64,000 bases of DNA from Guillardia theta CCMP2712 (Eukaryota > Cryptophyceae > Pyrenomonadales > Geminigeraceae). The position numbers were made by a program, and so were the translations under genes. Shown piece by piece: positions 62,842-64,000 of the stretch (within the stretch, counting starts at the first letter, position 1; every line of letters begins with the position of its first letter). The notes under the pieces were generated by a model. That model worked only from the letters and a program-made list of their open reading frames with translations, ran no database searches and was not told the origin of the DNA. The stretch spans positions 113,238-177,237 of the forward strand of contig NW_005434559.1 of assembly GCF_000315625.1 (NCBI RefSeq), in the 5' to 3' direction.

Positions 62842-64000
62842 ATGAAGGCGGCCAAGGTCAGCGACTATGCACACTGCATCAGTCTTCTTCTTCTTCTTCT
62901 CCTCCTCCTCCTCCTCCTCCTCCTCCTCCTCCTCGCTCTTGCCCTCATCTTCCTTCTTGCATGCTCTTCCGACGTTCTCCCCTCGCTTCTTCCTCCACTT
63001 CACCCCTTCTATCCCAACAGTCCATTTGTCCTCCTACGTCCATACATTCGCCGTCGTACTCCCGTCTTGCTGCTTCCTGTCGTCCGTCACTCGACCTTAT
63101 CACCGTTACTCCTGTATGCAGCCAAGACGTCTTTCTCAGTCATCCTCCTCCTACTCTACATTCTACGTGGCACTTGCCAGGCTGACATGATGATGTTGTG
63201 GTCATGTAGAAATTCTTCTTCCTACTTTCCCTCGTGGGATCGGCATCTGCCTTCATGCCGACCTTTGTGCATGGACTGACATCAGAGAGGTGAAGTCTCC
63301 TCTTCCTCTCTCCTCTAGACATTGTCATGACCGCTGCTCTCCTTTGCTCAGAATCTCGTGTGCTTCGAGGTTTGCTCCATCTGTGCAGAAGGTTGGAGAA
63401 GCGATCATTGTTCCGTCTCATGCGTCATTGTGATGAAGAGACGAGAGAGACTAATACATCTCATCACAGCTCAGAGGAGGTTGCAAGGGCAACGTGATGC
63501 CGCAAAGGCTGAGGTGGAGGAGGAACATTGATGTAACGCTATGGCGATGACAGTCCTTGGTATGGCAGGGCACAGATGAAGGATGGCATGCCGCCGGAGG
63601 ACAACTCAAGGTGCTGTTCTCAGCTATGATGCAGCCTTGCGGCGACGCTGACGGTTGGTTGATGAAGAAACTCCTTGACTAGGGAGAACGATCAGTTCCA
63701 GATGTTCAAGAGGTTCAAGACCATGGTGAAAGCTGGGGGGAAGGAGGGGTGGAGAGCTCAAGTACCGCAGGCTCTCCTCGCCGTCGTCTCTCTCCTGATC
63801 GCCAACTCTCCAGTGCCCTCAATGGCAGCGGAAGCGGTGCGTCCGGGGAGAAGGAGGGGAGGGAGGCTGTCTGACGTGTCTGCTCCAGCTCTCGCCAGCT
63901 GGGGTGTCAGCTTTGCAGGGGAAGCTGTTGGGGTGAGGAGGAGGAGAGGGAGAGGAAGGAGCTGATGCAGGTAGCAGCGTCCTGCCGAGTGGGTTTGCCG
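62842..64000 (+). CDS. Plastid-targeted protein, probably with thylakoid-lumen signal; 3' end outside window
   Basis: The first exon, 62842-62856, encodes only MKAAK. After a 353-base intron with a CTT/CTC array, exon 63210-63289 gives KFFFLLSLVGSASAF then MPTFVHGLTSER, a classic signal peptide with ASA|FMP cleavage. The next exon (from about 63350) adds an Arg/Ser-rich transit stretch ISCASRFAPSVQK. Further exons are less certain (near 63473, and about 63570-63610 reading AQMKDGMPPEDNS), then one at about 63682-63837 with ENDQFQMFKRFKTM and a second hydrophobic stretch LLAVVSLLIANSPVPSMAAEA. That ends in A-x-A, as in thylakoid-transfer domains. The body of the protein lies beyond 64000, so its function cannot be told. 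Confidence 0.6.
62888..62935. repeat. (CTT)n/(CTC)n intron microsatellite
   Basis: Trinucleotide array in the first intron of the plastid-targeted gene. It produces a spurious poly-Leu extension of the five-residue first exon. Confidence 0.9.

Noticed and set aside
61560-63185. 541-residue plus-strand ORF
   Set aside because: It runs antisense to the OGFOD3-like exons and then into a CT-rich repeat; no domain and no splice support.

Overview
This is a stretch of eukaryotic nuclear DNA, most likely from a unicellular alga with a red-type secondary plastid. A cryptophyte such as Guillardia theta is my best guess, by inference only. Three genes start with a signal peptide whose cleavage site is followed by Phe (..AVA|FQS, ..AGA|FQA, ..ASA|FMP), the two-part plastid leader of such algae. 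Genes lie on both strands, are tightly packed and carry many very short GT-AG introns, commonly about 44-55 nt. Some introns are instead swollen by microsatellites. One 100-base assembly gap sits in such an intron.

Layout. 1-4919 (-): six-TM cyclic-nucleotide/ankyrin channel, 3' end outside the window. 9511-12744 (-): translation elongation factor 3, no intron. 14474-19026 (+): fucosyltransferase-like, TPR-like and prolyl-4-hydroxylase-like domains that appear to form one gene. 19627-21840 (-): SUKH-ApaG protein (SKIP16/FBXO3 type). 24409-26709 (+): plastid-targeted DegT-type aminotransferase. 28253-33931 (-): large secretory-pathway membrane protein ending in a DUF6165-like domain. 34591-36905 (+): Cys-rich secreted or luminal protein. 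37619-38968 (+): MORN-repeat protein. 39001-42135 (+): unknown multi-exon gene. 42261-43118 (-): JmjC/cupin-8 oxygenase. 44653-46534 (+): selenocysteine thioredoxin reductase with a SECIS element in its 3' UTR. 46825-48878 (-): single-domain voltage-gated cation channel with an N-terminal PH-like region. 51824-53778 (+): plastid-targeted RRM + FtsJ-type RNA methyltransferase. About 54050-54905 (-): incompletely resolved gene. 56077-57720 (+): RING-finger protein. 57881-59566 (-): unknown membrane protein. 59735-60826 (+): mitochondrial F1-ATPase assembly factor ATP11. 61001-62540 (-): OGFOD3-like 2-oxoglutarate oxygenase. 62842 to beyond the window end (+): plastid-targeted protein.

Between gene groups lie recurring compound islands at about 5.5-7.1, 12.8-14.1, 22.2-23.7, 27.6-28.2, 43.3-44.4, 49.6-51.4 and 62.7-62.8 kb. 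They combine G/T-rich blocks full of GGGGTAGGG-like words, AT-rich stretches and very GC-rich palindromic blocks. They hold no credible gene and look like one family of degenerate repeats.

The genes form no obvious pathway. Three independent Fe(II)/2-oxoglutarate-type oxygenases and several plastid, mitochondrial and secretory proteins sit together. The strongest single result is the thioredoxin reductase: the final intron splices to an Ala-Gly-Cys-TGA-Gly-stop exon, and a canonical SECIS follows about 190 nt downstream.
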